Shown in pieces: positions 36,149-47,966 of a stretch of DNA of 64,000 bases (position 1 is the stretch's first letter; each line of letters begins with the position of its first letter). Location: the NCBI RefSeq assembly GCF_901000735.1, contig NC_081550.1, positions 2,500,669 to 2,564,668 of the forward strand, read 5' to 3'. A program made the translations under genes and the position numbers. The notes beneath the pieces were generated by a model that saw only the letters and a program-made list of their open reading frames with translations, was not told the origin of the DNA and did not search any database. The DNA is from Corylus avellana (Eukaryota > Streptophyta > Magnoliopsida > Fagales > Betulaceae).

Positions 36149-37581
36149 TCATAATTTAGGAAGCGAGGAATTAGAACTTGGGATATCATCATGATTATCA
36201 ATCGGCTTAACATAGAGAACTTGAGAGAGCGACTCATTAGAGTTATCCGTATGGTGGTATTGTTGCCCATCATTTGGATTGAACGTGGTATTGCTATATT
36301 GTATCCAATCATCATGCCATGCGCTATCCACTCCTCCTGTAAACTGATGATTATCAGGCAAGTTTGCAGCCATATTGTTTCCTCCTTGAAACTGAAGATC
36401 AGTCCAGTTTGGATCAATATAATTGAAGTTTGGATCAATATAATTGAAGTTTGGATCAATATAATTGAATTGATCATTCATCAATGATGCATTTTGCGGA
36501 TACTGCTGATGATCCTGATGCAGATGATCCTGCTGAGGAAGCTGAGCAGGCTGATGCTCATGCTGCTGCAGATGATGCTGATTCTGCTGCAGATGATACA
36601 GATGCTGCTGCTGATTCTGCTGCAGATGATACAGATGCTGCTGCTGATTCTGCTGCAGATGATACAGATGCTGCTGATGCTCGTGCTGATGATGAGCATG
36701 TTGCTGCTGCTGATGCTGCTGATGCTCGTGCTGATGATGAGCATGTTGCTGATGCTCATGCTCGTGCGGATGATCATGGGAAGGTGTGGATTCAACTAAA
36801 GTTGGGTTTGAAGTCGATGGATCCTCATCTGTACCCGTAACGGTTCTAGATTTATCAGAACTTTTCTTATGATAGAGCCTACATAAGACGTTGTCATCCA
36901 ACTGGAGAAACAAAGAAAAAAAGAAATTCATGATTAAGCGATCAGTAATATTATTATATATGAATGCTGAAATGAAAATTAAGCCACCTACTGTCATGTC
37001 ATTTTCATATTTTCTCTTTCGAAGAGGAGGATTGGCGGTCCTAAATTCATGCATAATCCAGTTGGACTTGACACCTCCGGGAGCTTTTCCTTGGTAGAAC
37101 ACCAATGTCTTCTTAAACCCAATTAAAATATTTCTTGTATCTTCAATTGGCTTGTCAGATCCGGTAGCCTTCCAGTATCCATCCCCGGTAGTTCGATTTG
37201 GACGTTCTCCATTTGGGTACTTTCTTTCTCTTGGTGTGAAAAAGTACCATTCGTGTACTCCATTCTCTTTGTCTGTGTATATTTCTTGGTACATTCCTTG
37301 AATCAAAGCAAAACTTATTTTCAAATAATAATAATAATAATAAAAGGGTACGTATATATGTTAAATCAAAGAAAGAAGCAAGAACCTGTAAGAATATCAG
37401 GGTGGAAGTCATATATTTTAGCCTCGATGATCTGGCTTCGTGGCAGGGGCTGGTTCAAAAGCTTGGGGTTTAAGTAGCAGTTGATTAGCTCCTCCTCAGT
37501 GGGGCGGAACCTATACCCAGGCGGGAGAGTTTTGAAGTAATGATCGCAATTATGCGTCACATCCGGCTTCACGGCCTCCAT
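36149..37581 (-). CDS. NAC-domain transcription factor 2 with His/Gln-rich tail (417 aa)
   Basis: Three exons: 37386-37581, 36992-37296 and 36149-36901, phases 1 and 0. The NAC domain is canonical: [15 protein letters not shown] (subdomain A), [14 protein letters not shown] (B), [15 protein letters not shown] and [12 protein letters not shown] (C), [16 protein letters not shown] and NWIMHEFR (D), and [10 protein letters not shown] (E). Unlike the NAC at 5867-7303, subdomain A is intact, so DNA binding and dimerisation should be preserved. Exon 3 encodes an extraordinary segment of about 92 residues, about 29 of them His and most others Gln, including three 11-residue repeats ([11 protein letters not shown]) and [11 protein letters not shown] blocks. 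Three NFNYIDP repeats and a Ser/Asp-rich end follow. A TATAAA at 37676-37681 sits 95 bp upstream of the ATG. Confidence 0.9.
36420..36780 (-). repeat. Coding minisatellites in NAC exon 3
   Basis: Two in-frame repeat types: a 21-bp unit encoding NFNYIDP (about 36405-36470) and a 33-bp unit encoding [11 protein letters not shown] (about 36585-36690), embedded in CAG/CAT-rich DNA. The low-complexity DNA is open in nearly all frames on both strands, which explains the many spurious open frames here. Confidence 0.8.
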
Positions 37582-38267
37582 TGTTGGACTACGTACGTAC
37601 GTACAAAGAAATTTTGATCGAGAAGATCGAAAACGTAAGCTTGAAAACTCAAGAACTCTATCTCCCTTAAAAGTTTATATTGAGTGAGTTTAAGTAGAGA
37701 GATGAGTTTGATTGGTAGCACATCTCTTCTTCGATCAGGAGATAGTTTCATTAATTACTATCTTTTCAATTTTCAAATATCAAATATATATGATCGATAC
37801 AAGAGTCGTTCTATCCTCGATCACTCGGAAATATTGTATTTTGATTAATGTTTAAAATTTGTATATTGTACGTTTAATATAATCTACATGCATTATCTTT
37901 TCAAAAATCTAAGTGATTTAACTTGATTCAAATATTTATCACTAAAGATTGTTTCATATATATATATATATATTTCTTTTTTCAAATATGCACCCATATA
38001 AACAAGAATCGAACTAATTTTTGAAATTTAAGATATATGTTATCCAAACGCTTATTATGATTTCTGTTCAGGTATACATGACATTAATTAAGATACTTTT
38101 ATTATATAAGTGAACCAATTGAGATATATTAGTCAAACAATTCGAAAATAACACCTATTCAATCGGAACATTAATTCAATCTCATCAAGCAAATTAAATA
38201 GTTCAATTTAATATTCTTAATTAACTACTCTCAACCTCTTAGGATCCTCTCGGAGAATATCTAGTTA
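37582..38267. other. Upstream region of NAC 2
   Basis: Promoter and spacer with a TATAAA at 37676-37681 on the minus strand and an ACGT-rich run (acgtacgtacgtac) at about 37592-37605 just upstream of the start codon. It is homologous in part to 7304-8025. Confidence 0.5.
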
Positions 38268-38339
38268 GTTATACTTTAAGAATATTTTTGTCCTCTCAAA
38301 AAATAAAAAGACAAAAATACTCCTGAAATATGACATAAC
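38268..38339. mobile_element. Short hairpin MITE-like element
   Basis: Arms gttatactttaagaatatttt (trimmed here) and the near-complement ending tatgacataac, around gtc...gac. It is the third member of the family seen at 8026 and 31284, with a duplicate at 48653-48724. Confidence 0.5.
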
Positions 38340-39871
38340 TGTATTTTGTGCATTTTCTTTTAGGACGTGAAAACACAAAATCTATTCATTATCCACAATC
38401 AAAATTCAAAAAATCCATGAAATAAAGCATGCCCTAAGTTACTCTCCTATGTCAAATTCACGTGTTATTACAATAATATATATATATATAAGACTAAAAA
38501 AAATAAAAAAAAGACAAGGGCTGGGAAATTTGAACTTACTCCCTACCAAGCCATGCAAGCTGATTTGTGCACTTTCATCAGAGAACAAGCACCAAAACTG
38601 TATGCCAAATTTCGAAAATTACGTTAGACTCTTGTTTATCTCTTATCTACTCTTTTTTAAATTTACAATTACATCTATAACACCCCCATATGGGTGCAAC
38701 AGATTCGATAGCATATTTGAAAAAAATATAAATAGAGTTGAACGAGAAGAAATCTCAAAAGTATATCCCAGAAAAAAAAAAACAAAACAATCTTAACTGA
38801 TAAATATTTGAATCGAGTTAAATCACTAAGTTTTTTCAAAAGATTAATTTGATCAGTTAATCCATTTGATTTTTGAAAGATAACGTAGATTCTATTAAAC
38901 AATTTGAGTGAGAATAGAACTCTTCTATCATATTTGATATTTGAAAATTGAAAATTTCATTAATTACTATCTTTTCAATTTTCAAATATCAAATATGATG
39001 AAAAGTTTTATCCTCACTCAGACGGTAACACTTTAATTATTAGTTATATATAAAGATAAACATTTTTTTATAAAAAATTTATATATTGTTTAATAGAATC
39101 TACATTATCTTTCAACAGGCCTAGCTAGGGTGGCCACTCAACAACTCCCATGGCCTATGGGGTGGCTAGAAACCACCGTTTCTTTTGTTCTTTTTTCTTT
39201 TTCTTTTTCTTTTCCTCAAAACAACGTCGTTTTGGGGGCATTTTTTAAATTGATTTTTTTTTTCAAAGTGGCCAAATTGTAACTGTTTGGTAGTTTGTGG
39301 GCTACTTTATCACTCTTTGAACATTAGGAGGCTAAAATAAAAATAGCTGGTAGTTTGAGAGGGCTAAATTATATTTTTCCCTAAAAATAAAGATATGGTG
39401 TTTTTATAACACTCACTTTTGTTATTCTATACTGATGTGTCATCCTCTCAATATAATGCACAAAAGACTTGATTTGTGCCAAATCCATATAGAAGTTATT
39501 CTCTTTTTGCTCTTGTTAAGTTTTCTAGTTCTAAAGTTTAATAGAGTTTAGTCCATCTGGTTAGTTTACTTTATTTACAATAAGCTAGAATGTAGTATTA
39601 AAATGTTTTGAGAGATCACTCGGGTATGCATAAATAATAAGTTACTTGTTTACAACGGGTAGCTCAATCAACTGTAAATCATGCCTCATAAAATATAAGT
39701 GATTACTAGTTCAAAAAATAAAATAAAATAAAATAACAAGTTACTCTATATTGTCAAATTTTGTCAAAAAGTTGACAAATTCTATTAGTGTATATGTTAT
39801 GTTAAAGCCAATAAAATAATGATATATGTTAATTCATAATTTAAAAAATATAAATATATAAAAATTTAAAA

Positions 39872-39912
<41 letters not shown>

Positions 39913-40183
39913 GCCGGGAAATTTGAACTTGCTCCCTACCAAGCCATGCAGCACGAACAATGAAAATGGAAAAAAAAAAATGTATCAGACGAAAGCAGGA
40001 ATTAAAAAGAAATAATTTCAATGTGTTTCCCTTTCTCAATTTTCTCATCAGCCAAACAGAGAAACCACTCTTTTTTATCGTTTGATCGATTTTCTTCAGC
40101 ATCCAAACAAATCCCCAGATGCAAAGAAGCATTCCAGGAAAATATGAAGCGAGAAAAATAAAAGTGGAAAACAAAGAAAGCAG
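38340..40183. other. Gene-poor spacer upstream of NAC 2
   Basis: Contains a SINE-like block (39655-39720: gggtagctcaatcaactg, then gtgattactagttcaaa), a (TA)n run at 39877-39909 that is only about half as long in the copy near 50262, and the gggctgggaaatttgaactt string at about 38518. No gene recognised. Confidence 0.5.
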
Positions 40184-40318
40184 TGGAGTTCCAAGAGAAA
40201 GAAGAGCAGAGACAGCAGAGTCGAGAACCATGATGGCAATCCAAGCTCCATAGTTACCAAAGTGCGTTGAAATCTCGAACCCAATTCCTGAGCAGCCACC
40301 TTTAGGGAGTCTCGCGGC
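40184..40318 (-). pseudogene. Fragment of a peroxisomal 2,4-dienoyl-CoA reductase-like SDR gene
   Basis: One frame reads GGCSGIGFEISTHFGNYGAW then IAIMVLDSAVSALLSLGTP. The first part is the Rossmann GxxxGIG cofactor loop typical of short-chain dehydrogenases, and the order closely follows plant peroxisomal 2,4-dienoyl-CoA reductases. Compared with the piece at 9348-9425, five codons (GRYKQ) are deleted after IAIM. Only a first-exon fragment remains, followed by non-coding sequence shared with 9230-9347, so this is a relic. Confidence 0.65.
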
Positions 40319-41069
40319 AGTTTTTTTTTTTTTTTTTAATATATAATGAAGAACTACAAACAAGAACAATAAAGAAGGGCTGGAGAACCCAATAGTGAGT
40401 CCCAAAATAACTGTAGGCAGAAATTAAAAAGGAATACATCAAATGAATGAGTGGAGATGCTAGTTATGACTCTGGTGAAGCATGTTTGGGGGGAAGAATT
40501 GACTGAAAATGACCGACCAACTCAAAAAAAGCAAGATTTGAAATCCAAGGGATGAGATGTGGCGGCCAAGCAGAGGAGGTGGCAAGGCGAAGGTGGATGT
40601 ACTGAGGCTGTAATTTTAGGGGGAAGAGACAAATCCCATTGGATAAATCGCCAAGGGTGAGAGATAGAGCTTCAAAAGAGGCGATAAGCTTTAGAAGGGA
40701 GAGGTGGTGGAAGAGGAGAAGGAGAGTAGAAGGAAAGTGGGAGGAGGAGGGAGGCAAAGAGGTGCTTCTCTCCTCCCATGGCGTGTTGAGAAAGTGGAGA
40801 GCAAAGCGAGACAAGAGTTAATTTTAATTTTCTTAACTTTCATTTTTATATACTAAATATATTTATAATAATTTTTATATTTGTATATTTTTTTGTTATG
40901 AGTGATACATGTTATGATTTTATTGGCTATGACGTGACACACTAAATACAACTTTTTTCATAAAATTTGACAAAATGGAGTGATTTGTTATTTATGCATA
41001 CCTCAGGAATCTCCCAAAACATTTTAATACCACATTAAGCTTATTGAAAATCAAGTAAACTTGATTTTG
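40319..41069. other. Spacer with unassigned purine-rich stretch
   Basis: Contains a 116-codon open frame on the minus strand (40464-40814) whose product has no recognisable domain, in a GA-rich stretch. I do not call it a gene. The sequence stops at the N gap but continues naturally in the second copy at 51437. Confidence 0.4.
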
Positions 41070-41169
41070 NNNNNNNNNNNNNNNNNNNNNNNNNNNNNNN
41101 NNNNNNNNNNNNNNNNNNNNNNNNNNNNNNNNNNNNNNNNNNNNNNNNNNNNNNNNNNNNNNNNNNNNN
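41070..41169. other. Assembly gap of 100 N
   Basis: The gap joins NAC upstream DNA to the interior of a DUF604 gene. Comparison with the other copy implies that about 7.2 kb of it (51437-58641), including a reductase gene, could be missing here. Confidence 0.95.
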
Positions 41170-41872
41170 GATATCTCAAAATACAAGCGTCTAACTTGGC
41201 TGCCAATGCTTCAACCAGAGGGTAGCTCAAAGCATATCCAGCTCCACCAAAAGCCATATCAAACGAGAAATCATAGTTGGATTTAACAAAATCAGAATTC
41301 GACCCAATATAGTAGTACTTTGAATGGTTGTATTTTGCAAGAACCCCAATTAAATTATCAACAAAAAATATTGTATCATCATCTCCCATCACATACCACC
41401 TCACGTTTTTATCTCCCTTCCTAAACGCTTCAATTATTGTTCGCACGATTCGAGCCGGAATCAGCCTCACCGTTTTGGGGAATGTTGGGATCTTCCTGAC
41501 ATCCTCGCTGACATGAAAAGGAGGAAGATTTGAAGGCCATGGTTGGAACTCCGGCGTCGGCTGTCCGTCGAGGAAAAGATATCCTCGGGTTATGTTTGGT
41601 CGCCACCATGATTCAACGTATGGTTTTCTGGAGTTCCATGTATTCAGGGCGCCGACAATTCCAAAAACAATGTGGCTGATGTTGGTCGAAGAGCTGGGAG
41701 TAGTAGTGGGACGACTGAAAGGTTGGTAATTGCTGGGAGGGTTTAAGGAGAAGATGCAAAACAAAAAAAGGAGCAGCCCTGAAATAGGTACCGACTTGTG
41801 TAGGGTTCCATGAGATGAAGGGCTGTGATTTTTTTGAATTTTGCTCGCTTTTGAAGAAATTGAAGAAGCCAT
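41170..41872 (-). CDS. DUF604 glycosyltransferase-like protein, 5' part cut by a gap
   Basis: The ATG is at 41870-41872 (MASSISSKASKIQ) and the frame is open for 234 codons to the N gap. It shows a cytosolic Ser-rich leader, a single membrane anchor (SVPISGLLLFLFCIFSL), the NISHIVFGIVGALNTW start of the Fringe-like domain, the DDD metal-binding motif (VRWYVMGDDDTIFFVDN) and FGGAGYALSYPLVEALAAKL. This is the layout of plant DUF604 proteins, Golgi type II membrane proteins of the Fringe/GT31-like group whose substrates are mostly unknown. It is nearly identical to residues 1-234 of the copy at 57946-59343. The rest lies in the gap. Confidence 0.85.
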
Positions 41873-43053
41873 TGTCAATGGTACTGGAAAGCTGTTGAAC
41901 TCAAAAAGATGGGAGATGGATCCTCTCCATTTCATTTGAGATGGAGGGGAGCCATTTAGGCAAATTAGGTTGTTATGATTCTTACTTAAGCTTGCATGCA
42001 GATTAATGAATATTTGTGACAAATAATTGGGTAAAAAAGGAAAGAAATAACACAATAAATAATTTAGGGTTTAGGGCTTAGGGCAGGGCTAATGCTCCCA
42101 ATTTAATAACATACTCAATTAATGAATATTAATAAGGATTTTTTTCACACAAAAATATTTAAATGCCTAATTATAGTCAATATTGTTTTATTGAAGGCTC
42201 CTAATTACGGTAATTAAGTAATTAAAAAGGAAAGAGCATTAAATCTCCAGCATTAATAAGGCTTAATAAATTGATAGCATTAGATAGGAGAATCAAATAA
42301 TATTAACGACATTCTTAAATAAAACCCATTCTCCAACTTTAAACGTTCTATTGTTGGGAAAAAAAAAAGAAAAAAAAAATGCTAAGAAGATGAAAAGTTT
42401 TCAAAATATTCTATTCAATTTTACAAACTCCTCTCTTAATAAGTTTCCATTTTGTTTTTCTCTATTTCTCTATTCAAATCTTATTCAAAATAGAAAGGTT
42501 AGTTTACCAAAAACTCAATCAATCATTAACTTTTTTTATTTGATTTCATGAAATATTTTTACTATATATATATATATATATATATATTCCCATTTTAGTT
42601 TGAACCTTGGACTTGTGTAGCATAATATCGGATCAATCTGGTTTATTTTTCTTAATTTGAAAGCAAGAGATTAAATGCATAACAAGATGAGCTTGGAAGG
42701 TTGGGTTTATAATGGCCACAATGGCTGAATCATCGATGAGGGCAACAAATTCTCAATTTCTCATTCTAATTTGTAGAACTAGCAAGAGATCATAGATTAG
42801 CAATATTAATAACACCAGTCAACATTAATTAACAAGATTAAAGACAATCAGTGATATTACATTCACCACAAATCACACTTCTATTTAATCATTCACACCA
42901 AAATGAGTAGTTTTGAAAACTATCAAAAGGTTGCAAAGCATTCTGTTCTTCTACCAGAAAATTAATATTTCCTTTTATTGGAGACTCCCACAATCAAAAC
43001 ACCTCAGTAGCATTTGTTTATTGCCTGGAAAGAGCTTGAGCGTGCTACCAAAC
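41873..43053. other. Spacer between DUF604 start and reductase 3' end
   Basis: Contains a telo-box-like run (gggtttagggcttaggg, about 42066-42082) about 190 bp upstream of the DUF604 start, and a TA microsatellite near 42562-42588. No gene seen. Confidence 0.5.
42064..42088. promoter_or_regulatory. Telo-box-like motif upstream of DUF604
   Basis: Minus-strand reading gives GCCCTAAACCCTAAA. Telo-boxes (AAACCCTAA) are known promoter elements in plants, often with genes expressed in dividing cells. It is conserved at about 59535-59560 in the second copy. Confidence 0.35.
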
Positions 43054-46000
43054 TTAAAAACTGGCAAAGCCCTTTTCCTTCAAGCATTCAACGGTTTCCT
43101 TAAGGCTCACCTCAAAAGGAGTGAATTCAATACCCAAGCTTTTTGCCTTTTCTTTGGACACTTGAAATGTTGGCACAAACGGCTTATCATCTGCACACCT
43201 ATCAAGGTTATTTGGAAAAGGAAAAAATATTTTATGTCAAAACCAACGGAGCCTTAAGTATACCATAGATCTTTAAAAACATAATGCTAGTAAACAAATA
43301 GGATCATATTCCATCCCTTTTAACTATTTTGGTTACCGGATTAGTTTTATTTGCCAACGATTGATAGTTTAAGGGGATTGAGTGTGACAAGTGGTCGATA
43401 GTGAGGGCAATGTACAATTGCAGCGATACTGCTGATGGAAAGTATTACTCAAATATTATATCTTAAAATTAGAGAGAAATAAAAGCTTACTTCTGTGGAA
43501 GTTGTAAAGAGGGATAAAGCTCACTTAAAGTCCTCACAACTTCAGAACAGTGTGCAACTCTCCCGACCGTACAATATCTTCCACTAGCTGAAGGGATTTC
43601 ATATGCTTGAATATGTGCTTTGGCAACATCTCTGACATCAACCCATCCAAATGTTAGATTAGGAAACACCTGTGCTCCTGCATCAAATAAAGAAGAAAAG
43701 AGATATGAAATACAGAGCAAGAAAAGATACAATTTCTGGGACGGGAGATTTTAGTGTATAATATTACAATGAGTACCTTAAACAAGTAGGGATCATATCA
43801 TTATTTCAGAACAACGTACCACAGACAAGACACACACAAATACACACGTACACATATGGTAGTATTTGTGTAAAGGCCCAAAGGGACATAAAAGGATAGC
43901 ATCAAGCTGCTTGGTTAACATCCTGACTCAATAGAAAGAGAAACATGGTGATTGATACTGTTCAACCTTCCCTAAATGAGTTAGCAAACACACCTCTCAT
44001 TACCCTTGGAAACTTTCTCTTGTTAAAAAGTTTTTAGTCAAAGATCAACTTATTGAGAAATTGAGAATTACAATCAGTACTGTGAAGAACAAATACCATT
44101 TATTAAGTTCAAAATCACAGCCGCACTTGTATTAAGTGCCGGCTGTAAGAGAGGACCAATCACCATTGCTGGGTTAATTGTAACCATGTCAATACCCTTC
44201 TCTTTGGCAAACTTCCAGGCAGTGTCTTCAGCCAATGTCTTTGAAAGCACATACCAGTGCTGGAAATAAAAAACAAAACATTTAGCATTAGCACCCAGAA
44301 ACTTAAATATTCAGCTGAATATATGATAGTCATTAGTAGCATGGTTCCCTGTTTTATAAGTGATCATAGAAGGGCATTGACTTTAACAAAGCACTGATGG
44401 CAGAGCATGACAGAGGCTGAATAGTGCACTGGTGCAGTATGCTCCCTCCCTAAAATAATCTATTGCTTCCATGAAGAGAAGAAATTAACCAGATGTTTTT
44501 AGTTAAAGCTGCATCATGATGACCAATGCAGGATCTCTTAAATTATACAGCACTAGTCATAATCACTCAGAAGAACATGAAAATCTTAAGTATGATGTTG
44601 CTGTAAACCATTAAACGGGGCCAAGTTATCACCATATTTATTTTCAAAAAAAGCATGAAGACTAATAGCTCTACATACCTGTTCTTTCTTAGCAAATTCC
44701 GGATCAGAAAACCAAGTCTCATCAACAACCACATCAGGGGTTTGAGGTCTTTCATTGAATGAAACTGCAGCTACAGAAGATGTCAAAACTACCCGCTTCA
44801 CAGATGGAGACTTTGCACACGAATTAAGAACATTAAGTGTTCCCTTTACTGCAGGTTCAAGTAGCTCTGCCTGAATGGTTAGGGCGACAAGAAAATTATT
44901 TGCTTGTTTATAAACAAAATTTAGTACAATTTGATAAGATCACATTCAAAAAATACTTGATTATATTAACATCATTGTTCTTTAGTGGGGCCAGGATCCG
45001 CATTCTTAACTAGGAAACACAATTCCAGGCAGCATTTTGATAGAAAGACATTCTCCACTATCATGGTATCTTTAACAAATTCATTGTTCAAATCACCTCT
45101 TTCAATTTCATCAATAAATGCTAATGGAATAATCAAAAAAGAAGAGTAAAATGGAATATACCTGTGGGTCCTTAACATCAATAAAGAAGGGAGATGCAGT
45201 ATGAAATACACATTCACAGCCCTCAATAGCAGAATCGAAGGCACCTTCTTCCAGTAGATTTGCTTTGAAGAGGTGAAGTCTCTCCTTAGCTCCATCAAGT
45301 ACGAGTAAGTGGTTTGTTTTTTTGGGATCATCTGCGGGAGATAGAAATGAAGTTAGATTATAATATCACACTAATAGCCAAGGTAAGGAAATACTTTCCA
45401 ATGGCTCATTCAAGCAGAAAATCAGAAAGAAAAGGAAGAGTCTGTTAACTATGAAAAAAAAATGCCAACATTGTTATTCCTCTAATCTATGACATTGCAA
45501 GATCAAAGTTCGAGGGTAGCTTTCATACTATTTTAATTAATATACTTCTTAGTTCTTACTCATGACTATATTGACAAACACATTTGTTAAAGTTTTCAAA
45601 ATTAAAAACACACTTTTCTCAAGATGGTTTACTTTTCAAAACACAAAACTCTTAATAAAAAAAAAAAAAACACATAACACATGATTTAAAAACCTTTTCA
45701 CATTTATTATAGGAATATTTTGAGAAAATGGGTCCTTATTTTTGTAGGAGTAGAAGCCGAGTTATTACTTCAAAAAATAAAAAATAAAAAATAGAAAGAT
45801 GGCTGCATGGCCACTCCAACCGGTCATAAGTGGCCGTGCTACAACCCCTTCTTCTCCTTTAGGTGGTTGAGCAGCCACTTCTCTAGTTTTTCTTTTTATA
45901 AATAAAAGAAAAAAATATAAAAAAGCCCTCAAACTGACAGATGTTTGGAAGTTGGCTCTACAATGTTCAAAATGTACTAAATTAGCCCAACAAATTACCA

Positions 46001-46524
46001 ACATGTTTCAAAGTAGCCACTCCGTTACTCAGCACCATCAGTTTTGATGAAAAATCCATCACGTGGAATTTTTTTTTGTTTGTGAAACATTTAATAACTT
46101 CGACCTTTCAAGAAAAAAAAATTAGTAGCCCATATATACTCCAAAAAGCAAACCCTCTCCCACAAGCAAAAATAAAAAATAAAAAAACCAGACCCAATAT
46201 CCCAGTGTCCTGAATAGTGAATACCTCAATTCAGCTATCAAAAGATTCAATGAAAATGAAAAATAAACGATTAAAAGGCAGAACCGGGAAATGGGAATTG
46301 CTTATAATTTGCAGGCAGGAACTTCAACGACAAGAATCCAACAGCTCACCGAGAAAGAAAGGATTAAATTACACTTAAAGAGACAGAGACAGAGAATGCT
46401 GACTTGGGTCGCGAACAGAGGCCCTGACAGTGTAACCGCGCTGGAGAAGAAACTTGACGATCCATGAAGCTATAAAGCCGGACGCACCGGTGACGCACAC
46501 GATCTTTCCTGCTCCACTGCTCAT
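43054..46524 (-). CDS. CCR-like NADPH reductase (phenylacetaldehyde reductase type), copy A, 325 aa
   Basis: Six exons: 46404-46524, 45162-45331, 44679-44870, 44097-44259, 43491-43677 and 43054-43198; every junction is GT-AG and keeps the frame. The product is an extended short-chain dehydrogenase: glycine-rich NADPH loop [13 protein letters not shown] (residues 11-23), Arg-containing [14 protein letters not shown], the catalytic Ser in [10 protein letters not shown] (about 128) and YxxxK in [12 protein letters not shown] (Tyr164, Lys168), then [14 protein letters not shown]. It lacks the NWYCYGK signature of true lignin cinnamoyl-CoA reductases, so a role in reducing aldehydes such as phenylacetaldehyde, or a related phenylpropanoid substrate, is more likely. 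ATG choice: the frame upstream is open but has no earlier ATG; MSSGAGK matches the family N-terminus. His162 replaces the Gln seen in copies B and C. Confidence 0.9.
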
Positions 46525-46879
46525 CTTCTTCTTATTTTTCTTCTTCTTCGGATTCTGTTTCCGTTTTGCAAATTTGCCTTTCACTTGCTTCCACTTAATG
46601 ACTTAAACAGTAAAGCCTTTCTAGAAGAGATGAGACGCAAAAGAAAAAGATGCATTGTATTTTGAATTAATTGTCCCCTTTTGACCAGTCTTCAAAGGTT
46701 GGTAAATCAAAATTAAAGAAAACAATATTTTCATTTGGACAGAATGGTTCGGAGAAAGGATAAGAATTTGGCAGTGGCACAGCCTAATTGCTGGAAAATC
46801 CTTATCCGAAGAAAAGTCCTGATTCCTGATTGTGATTGCTGATCACGGATTTAAACAAGTCAGCATAACCAATTAAGTT
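46525..46879. other. Promoter region of reductase copy A
   Basis: 5' flank of the reductase. 46740-46810 contains one ancestral version of the sequence that is amplified into the 94-bp minisatellite upstream of copy B. It ends at an N gap. Confidence 0.5.
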
Positions 46880-46979
46880 NNNNNNNNNNNNNNNNNNNNN
46901 NNNNNNNNNNNNNNNNNNNNNNNNNNNNNNNNNNNNNNNNNNNNNNNNNNNNNNNNNNNNNNNNNNNNNNNNNNNNNNN
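46880..46979. other. Assembly gap of 100 N
   Basis: The gap joins the reductase A promoter to the interior of NAC exon 3. The left edge of the next contig lies in the His/Gln repeat array, a likely cause of the break. Confidence 0.95.
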
Positions 46980-47966
46980 GATACAGATGCTGCTGCTGAT
47001 TCTGCTGCAGATGATACAGATGCTGCTGCTGATTCTGCTGCAGATGATACAGATGCTGCTGATGCTCGTGCTGATGATGAGCATGTTGCTGCTGCTGATG
47101 CTGCTGATGCTCGTGCTGATGATGAGCATGTTGCTGATGCTCATGCTCGTGCGGATGATCATGGGAAGGTGTGGATTCAACTAAAGTTGGGTTTGAAGTC
47201 GATGGATCCTCATCTGTACCCGTAACGGTTCTAGATTTATCAGAACTTTTCTTATGATAGAGCCTACATAAGACGTTGTCATCCAACTGGAGAAACAAAG
47301 AAAAAAAGAAATTCATGATTAAGCGATCAGTAATATTATTATATATGAATGCTGAAATGAAAATTAAGCCACCTACTGTCATGTCATTTTCATATTTTCT
47401 CTTTCGAAGAGGAGGATTGGCGGTCCTAAATTCATGCATAATCCAGTTGGACTTGACACCTCCGGGAGCTTTTCCTTGGTAGAACACCAATGTCTTCTTA
47501 AACCCAATTAAAATATTTCTTGTATCTTCAATTGGCTTGTCAGATCCGGTAGCCTTCCAGTATCCATCCCCGGTAGTTCGATTTGGACGTTCTCCATTTG
47601 GGTACTTTCTTTCTCTTGGTGTGAAAAAGTACCATTCGTGTACTCCATTCTCTTTGTCTGTGTATATTTCTTGGTACATTCCTTGAATCAAAGCAAAACT
47701 TATTTTCAAATAATAATAATAATAATAAAAGGGTACGTATATATGTTAAATCAAAGAAAGAAGCAAGAACCTGTAAGAATATCAGGGTGGAAGTCATATA
47801 TTTTAGCCTCGATGATCTGGCTTCGTGGCAGGGGCTGGTTCAAAAGCTTGGGGTTTAAGTAGCAGTTGATTAGCTCCTCCTCAGTGGGGCGGAACCTATA
47901 CCCAGGCGGGAGAGTTTTGAAGTAATGATCGCAATTATGCGTCACATCCGGCTTCACGGCCTCCAT
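46980..47966 (-). CDS. NAC-domain transcription factor 2, second copy, 3' end lost in a gap
   Basis: Exons 47771-47966, 47377-47681 and 46980-47286 (cut by the gap) match the gene at 36149-37581 at a constant offset of 385 bp, with no protein difference seen in the part present. The NAC domain is complete; the tail breaks off inside the [11 protein letters not shown] repeats. The TATA box is kept at 48061-48066. The missing end is an assembly effect rather than evidence of a truncated gene. Confidence 0.85.

Noticed and set aside
36484..36840. Long open frames on the plus strand and in other minus frames over NAC exon 3, encoding Asp/Ala-rich or Ile/Ser-rich repeats
   Set aside because: They are by-products of the CAG/CAT repeat, which is stop-free in most frames. 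The NAC frame is the one with a conserved domain and splice sites.
37592..37605. acgtacgtacgtac run as a specific regulatory site
   Set aside because: It lies just upstream of the NAC 2 start, inside the transcribed leader, and is a simple tetranucleotide repeat. No firm evidence of a function.
39866..40405. 179-codon open frame as a complete membrane protein gene
   Set aside because: Only the middle part resembles a known protein (an SDR cofactor loop). The hydrophobic rest matches non-coding flank, and five codons of the SDR core are missing, so it is a relic.
40464..40814. 116-codon minus-strand open frame (also at 50831-51181)
   Set aside because: No recognisable domain and a biased GA-rich composition. 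Its presence twice only reflects the block duplication.
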